From Tillandsia leiboldiana (taxonomy: Eukaryota; Streptophyta; Magnoliopsida; Poales; Bromeliaceae), in contig CM055072.1 in the NCBI GenBank assembly GCA_029204045.2, positions 8,248,854 through 8,312,853 on the forward strand: a stretch of DNA of 64,000 bases, written 5' to 3'. Positions 1-9,995 of this stretch are shown here, one piece after another (position 1 is the first letter of the stretch; every line of letters begins with the position of its first letter). The position numbers and the translations under genes were made by a program. A model generated the notes under the pieces. That model saw only the letters and a list, made by a program, of their open reading frames with translations, did no database searches and was not told the DNA's origin.

Positions 1-379
1 CCTCTGCAGTGGCCAAATTGCCGGTGTGCGTGTAAGCAATATGAGTGTTTGAATGACTTGCGACCTCAGCCGCTATAACCAGAGTAGTATACCGCACCTG
101 CGACCGTAGCCGCTCGATTGAAATAGTAAAAGGGATTCACATGCTAGGGGGTTAGTCAAATTATAACCGTATCTACTTTATCAAAACGAGTATTCGGAAA
201 CGACACCTCACCGGTAATAACCAACACCTACCCACCTTGATTATGCGAAACGCGTATTCCGTAGACTGAACCTTGCTCTCTGTTGACGCTCGGACCTAGA
301 AGTAGTCCCCGAAAGAGCCATGGTCAGATCAACAATATAGTAGTGGATAAACCGAGCCCAAACAACACAAAACACTAAG

Positions 380-1140
380 GACAACTTGACCCGGCGGTGG
401 CGCCCGTGCGCGTCGAGCGACGCAGCCGCCCCCGCGGTGTCACGGGTCGTACGGCCACGCGGGCGCCAGCCCCGCGCGGCGTTTGCCGTGACCGTGCGGC
501 CCTAGCTCCGCGCAGTGTAAGCCGCGACCGCACGGGCACCAACCCCGCGCGGCACCTTCCGCGATCGTGTGGACCTCGGCCTCGAATGGCGAAAACCGCG
601 GCCACGCGGGCGCCGTCCCCGCGCGGTAACCGCCGCGGCCGCGCGGCGCCCGCCTGCGCAGTATTAGCCGTGGCCGCGCGGGCATGGCCCCGCGCGGCAC
701 GTGCTGTCACCGTCGCGCGGGCACCCGCCCACGCGGCACAAACTGCAGCCGCGCGGGCAGGGCCCCGCACGGCATGCACCGCCACCGCCGCCGCCGCGCT
801 GGCACTCGCCCGCGCGGCACAAGTTGCAGCCGCGCGGGCAAGGCCCCGCGCGACATGCGATGTCGCCGCCGCACGGGCACCCACCCGCGCGGCACGCGCC
901 GCGGCCGCCGCTCGGGCATGGCCCCGCGCGGCGTGCGATGCCGCCGCCGCGCGGGCACCGGTCCTGCCCGGCTTTGCCGCGGTCGCGCGGGCACCGGCCC
1001 CGCGTGGCGTTTACCCTAGCCGCGGCCACGCGGGGAGCATGGTCCCGCGCGGCTCTAGCCGCGGCCGCCCGGGCACCATCCCCGCGCGTCGCGCATTACG
1101 ATCGCGCGGCGACGCCTTGGGGCTTCGCGGCGCGACACGT
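380..1140. repeat. GC-rich degenerate minisatellite inside LTR1
   Basis: Nearly pure G/C sequence made of imperfect repeats of a roughly 40-bp module built around GCCGCGCGGGCA and CCCCGCGCGGC. The same array lies in LTR2 at 5855-6700, where an 80-bp higher unit is clearer. Long open frames on both strands here come from the lack of A/T-rich stop codons and are not genes. Confidence 0.85.
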
Positions 1141-1452
1141 TGGGTAGCAAACGGCTACTTCTAGACTTCATGAAAGACCGATACCCAAAAATCGAGCGAA
1201 ACTACACCAAAATAAAATTAGTTTACCTCTAATCGTCGGAGACGGCTATCCGTTCTCGCTCCCGGTTTTGGCGCGTTCGTCGGGAGGGTTTGGATCCTTT
1301 AGCTTTCACCTTCTTCTCCACCGTTCTCTTTCGATTAGGGTTTCGCCTTTCTTCTTGTTTCCTCCGGTTAGGGTTTCGTCTTTCTTTCTTTCGTGAGAAG
1401 ATAACGAAATATCTTTTCGTACGACAATAACCACTTTGGGTATATAAATTTC

Positions 1453-1525
1453 CCAATTAATTAATTCCTTAATTAATTAATTCCCCAATTAATTAATTCT
1501 CCAATTAATTAATTCCTCAAATTAG
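1453..1525. repeat. AT-rich TTAATTAA short tandem repeat in LTR1
   Basis: Four to five units of about 17 bp, each containing AATTAATTAATTCC or a close variant. The matching array in the inverted LTR3 lies at about 4290-4350. LTR2 has lost it in a 260-bp deletion. Confidence 0.8.
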
Positions 1526-1867
1526 ATTCTTCAGGATAATTCCTTAAAGATAATTCTATCTTTTTCCTCGGAAAGCGTGCCAAATCACTTACGCGGATTT
1601 CGATGCACCCCTGGCCATTGCGATCACTTTCTACCCCTTTTCGGGAGTTTCGTAAGTCAGAATCCGGATCCGATCGCACTGCCATTCTCCGTTTTCCTAT
1701 CTCTATCGCAGAAAAATTCCCGCACCTCCGAATTAACGACTTAAATAAATCCGTTACGTTAATTACATTAAACGGAAACTTTATTAGCAGGAGGTATTAA
1801 GTGTTACAAAATCTATGATATTACACCACTTACCTCTTAAAAGAAGTTTTGTCCTCGAAACTTAATC

Positions 1868-3973
1868 TCACTCCTCACTAAATAACTCGGGGTAACACTC
1901 TCTCATTTTTGTTTCAAGTTTCCACGTCGCCTCGCGCTCCTCGTGGTTACTCCATTGCACCTTTACGTAGGGGATCGTCTGGTTCCGAAGGTTCTTTTCT
2001 TCTCTTGCCAAGATCTGCATCGGCGTTTCTTCGAAGCTCAAGTCTTCCCGCAGTTCAACGGCCGAGGTGTCGAGGACGTGCGACGGATCAGATAAGTATT
2101 TCCGGAGCATCGAAACGTAGAAAACGTTATGCACCCGTTCAAGATTTGGCGGTAAGGCCAACCGGTACGCCACTGGCCCCACGCGCTCCAAGTTTTCGAA
2201 CGGTCCCACATACCGTGGGCTCAACTTCCCTCTTATGCCAAACCGTCTCGTCCCCTTAGACGGTGACACGCGTAGCAACACATGATCCCCTACCGAGAAT
2301 TCCAGTTCCCGTCGCCTCCGGTCCGCGTAACTTTTCTGCCGGCTCTGGGCGGTCAGCAACCGCTGCCTGATAAGGCGCACCTTTGTTTCCGTTTCCTCTA
2401 CGAGGTCTGGCTCCAAGAGTTTCCGTTCTCCCAAAAGAGCAAATGGGCGATCGACACCGGCGTTCGTACAAGGCTTCGTACGGGGCCATCCGAATACTAG
2501 CCCGATAGCTATTATTGTACGCAAATTCCACGAGGGGTAGGTAACGCGACCACCCCTCCCCCAGGCTTAGCACACAAGCTCGAAGCATATCCTCAAGAAT
2601 CTGGATCACTCGCTCCGATTGCCCGTCCGTCTGCGGGTGAAAAGCCGTGCTAAACTGCAACTTGGTCCCCAACGCCTGCTGCAGACTCCGCCAAAAGTTT
2701 GACACGAAGCGCGTGTCCCTGTCCGAGGTTATGGATGATGGTACTCCATGCAACCTCACCACCTCGTCGATATAGGTCTGCGCCAGCCGATCCCTAGTCC
2801 ACGTCGTGTGAATCGGTATGAAGTGGGCCGATTTCGTCAGACGGTCCACGATGACCCATATCGCGTCGTGTCCTTGTTGCGATCGCGGAAAACCGGTCAC
2901 AAAATCCATGGTGATCCGTTCCCATTTCCACTCCGGTATTGGCAATGGTTGTAGTTTTCCCGCCGGTCGTTGGTGTTCCGCCTTCACCTGTTGGCACACC
3001 AAACATCGTGCCATGAAGTGCGCCACATCGTTCTTTAGTTTAGGCCACCAAAAGGTCTATCTTAGGTCTCTGTACATTTTTGTACCTCCAGGATGCGCAG
3101 TGTAGTGGGCGTTATGCGCTTCCGCCAGAATTTCTCTCCTTAGTTCCGGCACGTCAGGTATGCAGACTCGTCCCCGGAACCTCAACACGTCGTCGACGCC
3201 GATCACAAAATCCCCACCTAGTTCCGAGGATAACCTGTCCCGCACTTGCTGTAATTGTGGGTACGTCGCTTGGCCTTCTGCGATCCTCCCTATCAGCGTA
3301 GGCTTGATCTCCAAGGACATAAATTTCGCAACTGCTCCTGCTGGCACCACCTCCAGTCTCAGTTGCGAGAATTGTGCAATTAGCCGATCCTGTTGGGTAA
3401 GGGTGCACAGTGTCGTCTCCCCCGCCTGTCCCTTCCGGCTCAAGGCATCGGCCACCACGTTTGCTTTTCCGGGGTGGTAATGGATGGACAAATCACAGTC
3501 CTTCAGTAGTTCCAGCCACCTCCATTGCCGCAAGTTCAACTCCTTTTGCGTAAACAAATTTTTGAGGCTCTGGTGGTCGGAGTACACCTTACAGTGTGCC
3601 CCGTAGAGGTAGTGCCTCCAGAGCTTCAACGCAAACACGACTGCCGCGAGCTCCAAGTCTTGTGTAGGATAGTTTCGCTCATAATCCTTGAGCTGTCTTG
3701 ACGCGTATGCGATGACTTTCCCTTGTTGCATCAACACACGTCCCAGTCCACTTCGAGACGCGTCACAGTAGATCTCGTAATCCTCACCGGGCTGTGGCAA
3801 TGTGAGTACCGGTGCCAGCGTGAGTCTGTCCTTAAGCTCCTCGAAGCTCTTCTGGCATTGATTGGTCCAGACAAACTTCTCCCCTTTCCGGGTTAGTCGA
3901 GTAAGGGGAGTGGCTATCTTTGAAAAGCCTTCCACAAAGCGTCGGTAGTATCCTGCTAGCCCGAGGAAGCTTC
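1868..3973 (-). pseudogene. pol: G0 pol fragment: RNase H, integrase and chromodomain of a Tekay-type Ty3/gypsy element
   Basis: The fragment starts inside the C-terminal end of reverse transcriptase (FLGLAGYYRRF) because the upstream part is replaced by an inverted LTR at 3975. Visible in order: RNase H (YCDASRSGLG, DLELAAVVFALKLWRHYLYG), integrase zinc-binding region (HPGGTKMYRDL, then CLVCQQVKAEH), integrase core with the first Asp in MDFVTGFP, the second in SDRDTRF and the Glu in QTDGQSERV, the GPF/Y-like region, and a C-terminal chromodomain (PYVKVQWSNHEEREATW). It ends at a natural TGA at 1868. Breaks: a TAG at 3057-3059 where a Gln codon is expected, and a frameshift near 2430-2470 after the integrase core. 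The chromodomain identifies a chromovirus, and Tekay/Del is the best fit. Confidence 0.9.
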
Positions 3974-3974
3974 G

Positions 3975-4752
3975 TGTAATATCATAGATTTTGTAACACT
4001 TAATACCTCCTGCTAATAAAGTTTCCGTTTAATGTAATTAACGTAACGGGTTTACTTAAGTCGTTAATTCGGAGGTGCGGGTATTTTTCTGCGATAGAGC
4101 TCGGAAAGCGGTGAATGACAGTGCGATCGGATCTGGATTCCGACTTACGGAGCTCCCGGAAAGGGGTAGAAAGTGATCGCAACGGCCAGGGGTGCATCGA
4201 AATCCGCATAAATGATTTGGCACGCTTTCCGAGGAAAAAAGGATAGAATTATCTTTAAGGAATTATCCTGAAGAATCTAAAATGCGGAATTAATTAATTG
4301 GAGAATTAATTAATTGGGGAATTAATTAATTAAGGAATTAATTAATTGGGAATTTTAAATACCCAAAGTGGTTCAATTCGTACGAAAAGATATTTCGTTA
4401 TCTTCTCCCGAAAGAAAGAGAGAGAAAAAGAAAAAAAAAGACGAAACCCTAATCGGAGGAAACAAGAAGAAAGGTAAAACCCTAATCGAAAGAGAACGCT
4501 GGAGAAGAAGGTGAAAGCTAAAGGATCCAAACCCTCCCGACGAACGCGCCAAAACCGGGAGCGAGAGCGGATAGCCGTCAACTACGATTAGAGGTAAACT
4601 AATTTAATTTTGGTATAGTGCTCGGTTTTTGGGTATCGGTCTTTCATGAGGTTTAGGAGTAGCCGTTTGCTACCCAACGTGTCGCGCCGCGAAGCCCTAA
4701 GGCGTCGCCGCGCGACCGTAATGCGCGTCGCGCGGGGACGGTGCCCGCGCGG
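3975..4752 (+). repeat. LTR3: inverted 5' part of a G0-family LTR
   Basis: The sequence starts exactly at the LTR terminus TGTAATATCATAG, butted against pol codons of the opposite-strand G0 element, and reads as the first about 780 bp of the same LTR family in plus orientation. It carries the same U3 block and AATTAATT array as LTR1. It stops inside the GC-rich zone at 4752, where the terminal TGTCACGCCCC of LTR2 begins. Most likely it is the left edge of a plus-oriented family member that inserted in G0 and was then hit by a third copy. A self-insertion product is the alternative. Confidence 0.8.
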
Positions 4753-4850
4753 TGTCACGCCCCGGAGGTTCTAAAGGAGCGGAAAACGTACCCTTTTTTT
4801 TTTCTTAAGTAATTACATGAGCCTTGCCTCCGGCGCGTATCAGACCCACC

Positions 4851-4899
4851 GCATATACAAATTCACTCCCCAAACGGGTGGAGTCTCCTTTGTATATGC
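4851..4899. other. Perfect 11-bp inverted repeat (hairpin) near the U5 end of LTR2
   Basis: GCATATACAAA at 4851-4861 is the exact reverse complement of TTTGTATATGC at 4889-4899. An inner ACTCC/GGAGT pair extends the stem. A weaker version lies at the same place in the M1 LTR (about 50315-50363). It could act in the RNA as a U5 stem. The structure is inferred and its function unknown. Confidence 0.6.
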
Positions 4900-5854
4900 A
4901 CGGCGTCACAATCAATTCCAATGCTTTAACCATTCCAATCATGACATGCAACGAGGAGAGGATATAGTACATCAAACCATCACCGCTATCTTATACAGTC
5001 TATAGCATAAACCCATGGGTTTTGAAAATCGGTGCCCACACGACACCCAGTTTTCTAAATCATTTTCGCAAACTCTTTGTGCGGCCATTAACTTGAAAGG
5101 ATAAATCCACGGGTTTTAAAATTGGTGCCCACACGGCACTTGCTTTGAAAACATCTTTGAAACCGGTTTGTATTTGAAAACAAGCCACAAATACACATCC
5201 TATCATTCACCAGTTAATTATAAGAAAATCCTCCTCCCAACATCCATCAGAAACCATAGTATATGAATCACAGTTGAACTAAACATAGTAATGCCATAAC
5301 CAAAGATAAATAAGATAAAGTATCGTTATACTAGCCCTCTTGGCTAATGTCCTCTAACTGATGCCTCACCGTCATCCCGAAATCCACCACTACTCGAACC
5401 TGTCACAGTGTGGGTTGTCAGTGACTGATAAAGTAGAAAACAAGCAAGTAAACGCAATAAATAGAAAGAACACACCGCTTTCTATTGCAGATGTGCGTGT
5501 AAGCAATATGAGTGTTTTAATGCCTTGCGACCTCAGCCGCTATAACCAAAAAAGTATACCGCACCTGCGACCGCAGCCGCTCGATTGAAATAGAAAAAGG
5601 GATTCACATGCTAGGGGGTTAGTCAAATTATAACCGTATCTACTTTATCAAAACGAGTATTCGGAACCGACACCTCACCGGTAATAACCAACACCTACCC
5701 ACCTTGATTATGCGAAACGCGTATTCCGGAGACTGAACCTTGCTCTCTGTTGACGCCCGGACCTAGAAGTAGTCCCCAAAAGAGCCATGGTCAGATCAAC
5801 AATATAGTAGTGGATAAACCGAGCCCAAACAACTCAAAACACTAAGGACAACTT

Positions 5855-6700
5855 GACCCGGCGGTGGCGCCCGTGCGCGTCGAGCGACGCGGCCGCCCCC
5901 GCGGTGTCACGGGTCGTACGGCCGCGCGGGCACCAGCCCCGCGCGGCGTTTGCCGTGACCGCGCGGGCCCTAGCTCCGCGCGGTGCAAGCCGCGGCCGTA
6001 CGGGCACCAACCCCGCACGGCACCTTCCGTGATCGTGCGGACCTCGGCCTCGTATGGCGCAAACTGCGGCCGCGCGGGCACCGGCCCCGCGCGGTAACCG
6101 CCGCGGCCGCGCGGGCACCAACCCCGCGTGCCGCGACCGCTGCAGCCGCGCGGGCAAGGCCAGGCGGGGCATGCAATGCCGCCGCCGCGTGGGCATGGCC
6201 CCGCGCGGCATGCGACGCCGCCGCCGTGCGGGCACCCACCCCGCGGCCGCCGCGCGGGCATGGCCCCGCGCGGCGTGCGATGCCGCCGCCGCGCGGGCAC
6301 CCGCCCCGCGCGGCACGCGCCGTGGCCGCCGCGCGGGCATGGCCCCCCGCGGGCGCCGCGCGGGCATGGCCCCCCGCGGCGTGCGACGCCGCCGCCGCGC
6401 GGGCACCCGCCCCGCGCGGCACGCGCCGCGGCCGCCGCGCGGGCATGGCCCCGCGCGGCGTGCGATGCCGCCGCCGCGCGGGCACCCGCCCCGCGCGGCA
6501 CGCGCTGTGGCCGCCGCGCGGGCATGGCCTCGCGCGGCGTGCGATGCCGCCGCTGCGCGGGCACCTACCCCGCGCGACGTTTACCCTAGCCGCGGCCACG
6601 CGGGGAGCTTGATCCCGCGCGGCTCTAGCCGCGGCCGCGCGGGCACCGTCCCCGCACGGCGCGCATTACGGTCGCGCGGCGACGCCTTAGCGCTTCGCGG
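5855..6700. repeat. GC-rich minisatellite with about 80-bp units in LTR2
   Basis: Units of 79-80 bp, each two 40-bp halves, are seen as repeats of GTGCGATGCCGCCG at 6275, 6460 and 6539. A longer 106-bp unit in between carries an internal duplication around 6340-6380. The sequence is packed with CG and CCGCGG sites. Several frames are open over more than 600 bp on both strands, giving Ala/Arg/Pro/Gly-only translations that I do not consider proteins. Confidence 0.85.
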
Positions 6701-7163
6701 CGCGACACGTTGGGTAGCAAACGGCTACTCCTAAACTTCATGAAAGACTGGTACCTAAAAACCGAAAGAAACTATACCAAAATAAAATTAGTTTACCTCT
6801 AATCGTTGGAGACGGCTATCCGTTCTCGCTCCCGGTTTTTGGCGCGTTCGTCGGGAGGGTTTGGATCCTTTAGCTTTCACCTTCTTCTCCACCGTTCTCT
6901 TACGCGGATTTCGATGCACCCCTGGCCATTGCGATTACTTTCTACCCCTTTCCGGGAGTTCCGTAAGTCGGAATCCGGATCCGATCGCACTGTCATTCTC
7001 CGTTTTCCGAGCTCTATCGCAGAAAAATATCCGCACCTCCGAATTAACGACTTAAGTAAACCCGTTACGTTAATTACATTAAATGAAAACTTTATTAGCA
7101 GGAGGTATTAAGTGTTACAAAATCTATGATATTACACCACTTACCTCTTAAAAGAAGTTTCGT

Positions 7164-9137
7164 TGTAGAGTCCTGGCGTTCCCTTGCCCTTGTATACCCC
7201 CCTTTTATTTTGACGGGACTGGTAGGAAAACTTTTCACCGCTTTCTGCAATGGACTGACCGGGGCCGCTAGTATTTTTCTGCATTTGAGCTCGAAGAACA
7301 GAGGGCGGCAAAGCGAACGGAATCGGATTCCGACTTACGGATCTCCCGAAATGGGGGTCAAAGCGTTTGCTTTGAGTGGTGCATCGGAATCCGTGCTAAG
7401 TGGCTGGCACGCTTTTCGAGGCGATCGGACTTTTCATATTTTTATGTTAGTGGGTTATTTTATCTTTTGGGTGGTACCTCGACCTTTCGGTTTTTCGTTT
7501 AGGGTCCTAATTTAATATTTTTTTTAGTTGACTAAGGTGGGGCGGAAATTCGAGAAATTTTGGGGTGATCATCGGGGTTTGCAGGTATTTTTTAGGTGGT
7601 AGAGCTCGCAAAACGGAGAACGGTGGCGCGATCGGATTTGAATTCCGACCCCGGGATCTCCCAGATAAATTTCTGAAGGTAACCAGCAGTTTCGGGTGCA
7701 TCAAAAAGCGTGCGGACGATCGGCACGCTTTTCGAGGTAAGATTGGACCCCTGGTCCGCGCCCGATCGTTGAGTGTTGAGTTTGGGGACTAGGGTTTTCA
7801 TTTTCCTATTCTCATCGCCTTGGATCGTGCGTTAGGGTTTCGGGGGCGTACAAAAAAAAAAAGGAGGAAAAAGCCCCAATCCCCATTTCTCAATTCAAGT
7901 ATGGGCGTATAGAACCGAGGAAAGGAGAAGGAAGAATGGGGAGTCCATCTTTCGGGGAGCTTTACGTTGGAGACAGAGGACGATCTTTTTTCCTCTTCCT
8001 CGCAGGGTCGGTAAGTGATCGCGTTGTTTCCGTTTGTTTTTTTTCTGTGGGGTCGAGGGTTGGGCGATGGTCGTTCGGGTGTCGCACGTCGCGTGGCTTG
8101 GTGGTAACGGGAAGCCGCCGCCGCCGTTGTTAAACGGGAGGCCGCCGCCGCCGTTATCATGCCCACGGAGTCGTTGCCGCAGTCGCCGTGTTCACGGGGT
8201 CATCGCCGGAGCCGCGGGAGACGAAAAAGGGGTTACTGTTCACCCTGGTACGGCCGCGGTCCACAGAGCTCGGCGTGCACCCGGCGCACGGCTCCCGGGC
8301 ACAGGGGCGCGGACCCGGCGGACGAAGGCGTGTGCCAGGTCGCGCGGTCCACCGTACCTGGCGTGCACCCGGCGCACGCCCTCCGTGACCCGGGGGCGCA
8401 GACCCGGCGCACGGGAGCGTGCGCCAGGCCGCGCGGTGCACGCCCTAGGCGTGCACCCGGTGTTCGCCACCGTAGCGGGAAATGATGGACCTGGCGCGCG
8501 CCCCTGTCCGTGCGCGGCCCGGCCCAAGGCGCCGCGGTCCACCGCTCCTGCGGCTCCCGGCCCGCGCCGGGGCCGCGTTTGGTCGTGGACCCGGTCCACG
8601 CCAGGATCCGTGCACCAGTCTTCAGAAAAAGTGTCCAGAGGCTCCGTTTTTGGCCCGTTTCGCCCCGTTTTTGAGTGTTTTTGACCGCGACGATGTTATT
8701 AATGATACTTCTTACTGTAGTTCTTTTCGGGCTCAAGGTGGGAGCATTTTAACTGAAGTTTCCACACACTTTCTTCACGTTTCAGGTGGGTACACCCTTA
8801 GAATCCCTTTATGCGTAATGTCGTTATGTTCATGTTTATTATGTGGTGGGTTCCATCGTGGTGCTTAGCGTCGGTCTCCGGCGGTTGTTTCACTCTTGAG
8901 ATTACATGTTAGCGGGTTACTTTCGATCACACATATTACCGTTTTACTTTTGATTATACATGTCGGCGTTTTACTCTTGTTTATATATTATGATGCTAAC
9001 ATGATAGTGGTTATGGTTACTTTGCTCGAGGCTGCAGCACGCGCACCCGCGGTTTGGCCACCGCAAAGGGTGCGCTTTTCCGGAAAAGCGGTCTATGACC
9101 CGTGTATACCCACGAGGTGACGTAGTGGGGCCCCTGT
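7164..9137 (+). repeat. LTR4: decayed plus-strand Tekay-type LTR, cut by G1
   Basis: The sequence begins TGTAGAGTCC just after the LTR2 tail and shares the family U3 block, with GCATCGGAATCCGTG and GGCACGCTTTTCGAGG recognisable. The block occurs twice, at about 7265-7430 and 7575-7740, so the LTR has an internal tandem duplication. Next comes a GC-rich zone (8100-8620), similar in reverse to the M1 LTR zone at 52010-52420, then AT-richer sequence to 9137, where the G1 LTR starts. The U5 end is absent. Open frames across 8034-8736 are an effect of base composition. Confidence 0.65.
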
Positions 9138-9985
9138 TGTAATGTTCTGGTTTTTCCCGTACAGTTTTTTCGTTGAATCCACTGTGTAGAACACCTAGTG
9201 TTGGTATGTCTGGCCCATGGTGCATCAAAGGGGTGCCACAGTTGGACCCTGTGTGGTATTTTAGCTGATTTGGTCTTCGGCTGTGTTTGCTGAATTTTAG
9301 AGAAGGAACTGGGCCAAGCTGAGTTCGGATTTGTATTCAGCGCGGAAAAACGCTTGAAAACGACTATTTATTTGTCGAATTTGGAGTCCGGATGACCAAA
9401 TGCGGGCTTCCGGAAGTTTTGGGGGATTTCTGGTGCATGGGGGTACTCCGTGGACCGGCCTGAGCCACGTGGCGGCCCCTCATTGGCCGGCCCACGTCGC
9501 TCGGTCCATGGGGAGGCGCGGCCGGTGCGTGGACCGCGTGGCGGGCCACGTGGCATGCGCGGAGTGGCGGGTTCACGCGGCACGGCTCAGCGGGTGCGCG
9601 CGGATCTTGTGGACCGGGCGTAGGCCACGTGTCGCCCGGGGATTGGTGGGCTCACCCGGGTGCGGTCCACGGGTGCGCTAGGCGGTGCCTCGGGGCGCGC
9701 ACCAGCGCAGGGGCACAGTGCGGCCGGTCGGCCGCACATGGCCCGCACTCGAGTGCGGGCCACGTGTCGGCCGACCAGGGGGCGGGTGCATGCACCGCCC
9801 CCAGCGGGTCTGCGCCACGCGGCGTGCGGCCGGTCGCCCCGCACAGCTGTTTGCTGTGCGGGGGACACGTGGCCGCACCGCGTGCTTCCGGGCGGTCGGA
9901 CGGACCCCCCGTCCGACCCCTTTTCGGATTCGGGCGCTCAAATGAGGCTCCCGAATCCGATAAAGGCTGGGGGTGGGCTCTTTGC

Positions 9986-9995
9986 CTATAAATAG
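9986..9995 (+). promoter_or_regulatory. TATA box of G1 5' LTR
   Basis: CTATAAATAG lies directly downstream of the GC-rich U3 core, about 850 bp into the LTR. The same decamer occurs at the same place in the middle LTR (22844-22853), in G3' (29183-29192) and in G3 (59802-59811). It is the likely pol II start region and so marks the U3/R boundary. Confidence 0.8.

Larger units (their letters stand above)
25..1825 (-). repeat. LTR1: 3' LTR of minus-strand Tekay-type element G0 (left end missing)
   Basis: On the minus strand the LTR begins with TGTAATATCATAG at 1825, directly after the chromodomain-pol 3' end and the TTTCGAGGAC motif that usually precedes the 3' LTR in Tekay/Del chromoviruses. 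It runs leftward through a shared U3 block (about 1600-1800), an AT-rich repeat (1453-1525) and a GC-rich minisatellite (380-1140). Similarity to LTR2 (4753-7136) stops near base 25, so the U5 end is missing or replaced. Bases 1-24 match nothing else I recognise in the window. This is LTR sequence, not coding, although the GC-rich part is open in several frames. Confidence 0.85.
4753..7136 (-). repeat. LTR2: complete minus-strand LTR of a second G0-family copy
   Basis: The plus-strand left edge TGTCACGCCCC is the reverse complement of the family's LTR end, and the right edge is the TGTAATATCATAG start read on the minus strand (length 2384 bp). Bases 7137-7163 keep 27 bp of internal sequence upstream of the LTR (a short piece around AGAAGTTTCG), so this was a 3' LTR whose body is lost. 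Relative to LTR1 it lacks about 260 bp (LTR1 positions 1331-1590), deleted between copies of CTT. The interior includes the hairpin at 4851-4899 and the minisatellite at 5855-6700. No host sequence is seen between it and its neighbours. Confidence 0.85.

Noticed and set aside
375..1164. Overlapping long open frames on both strands (Ala/Arg/Pro/Gly-rich)
   Set aside because: They lie wholly in the GC-rich minisatellite, are open in several frames at once, and exist only because TAA/TAG/TGA are rare in such sequence.
5834..6734. Further long open frames in the second GC-rich zone
   Set aside because: Same repeat as at 380-1140; translations are tandem arrays without domain character.
8034..8736. 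Open frames of up to 216 codons on both strands
   Set aside because: GC-rich LTR core; matches the reverse of LTR sequence at 52010-52420, with no conserved protein.
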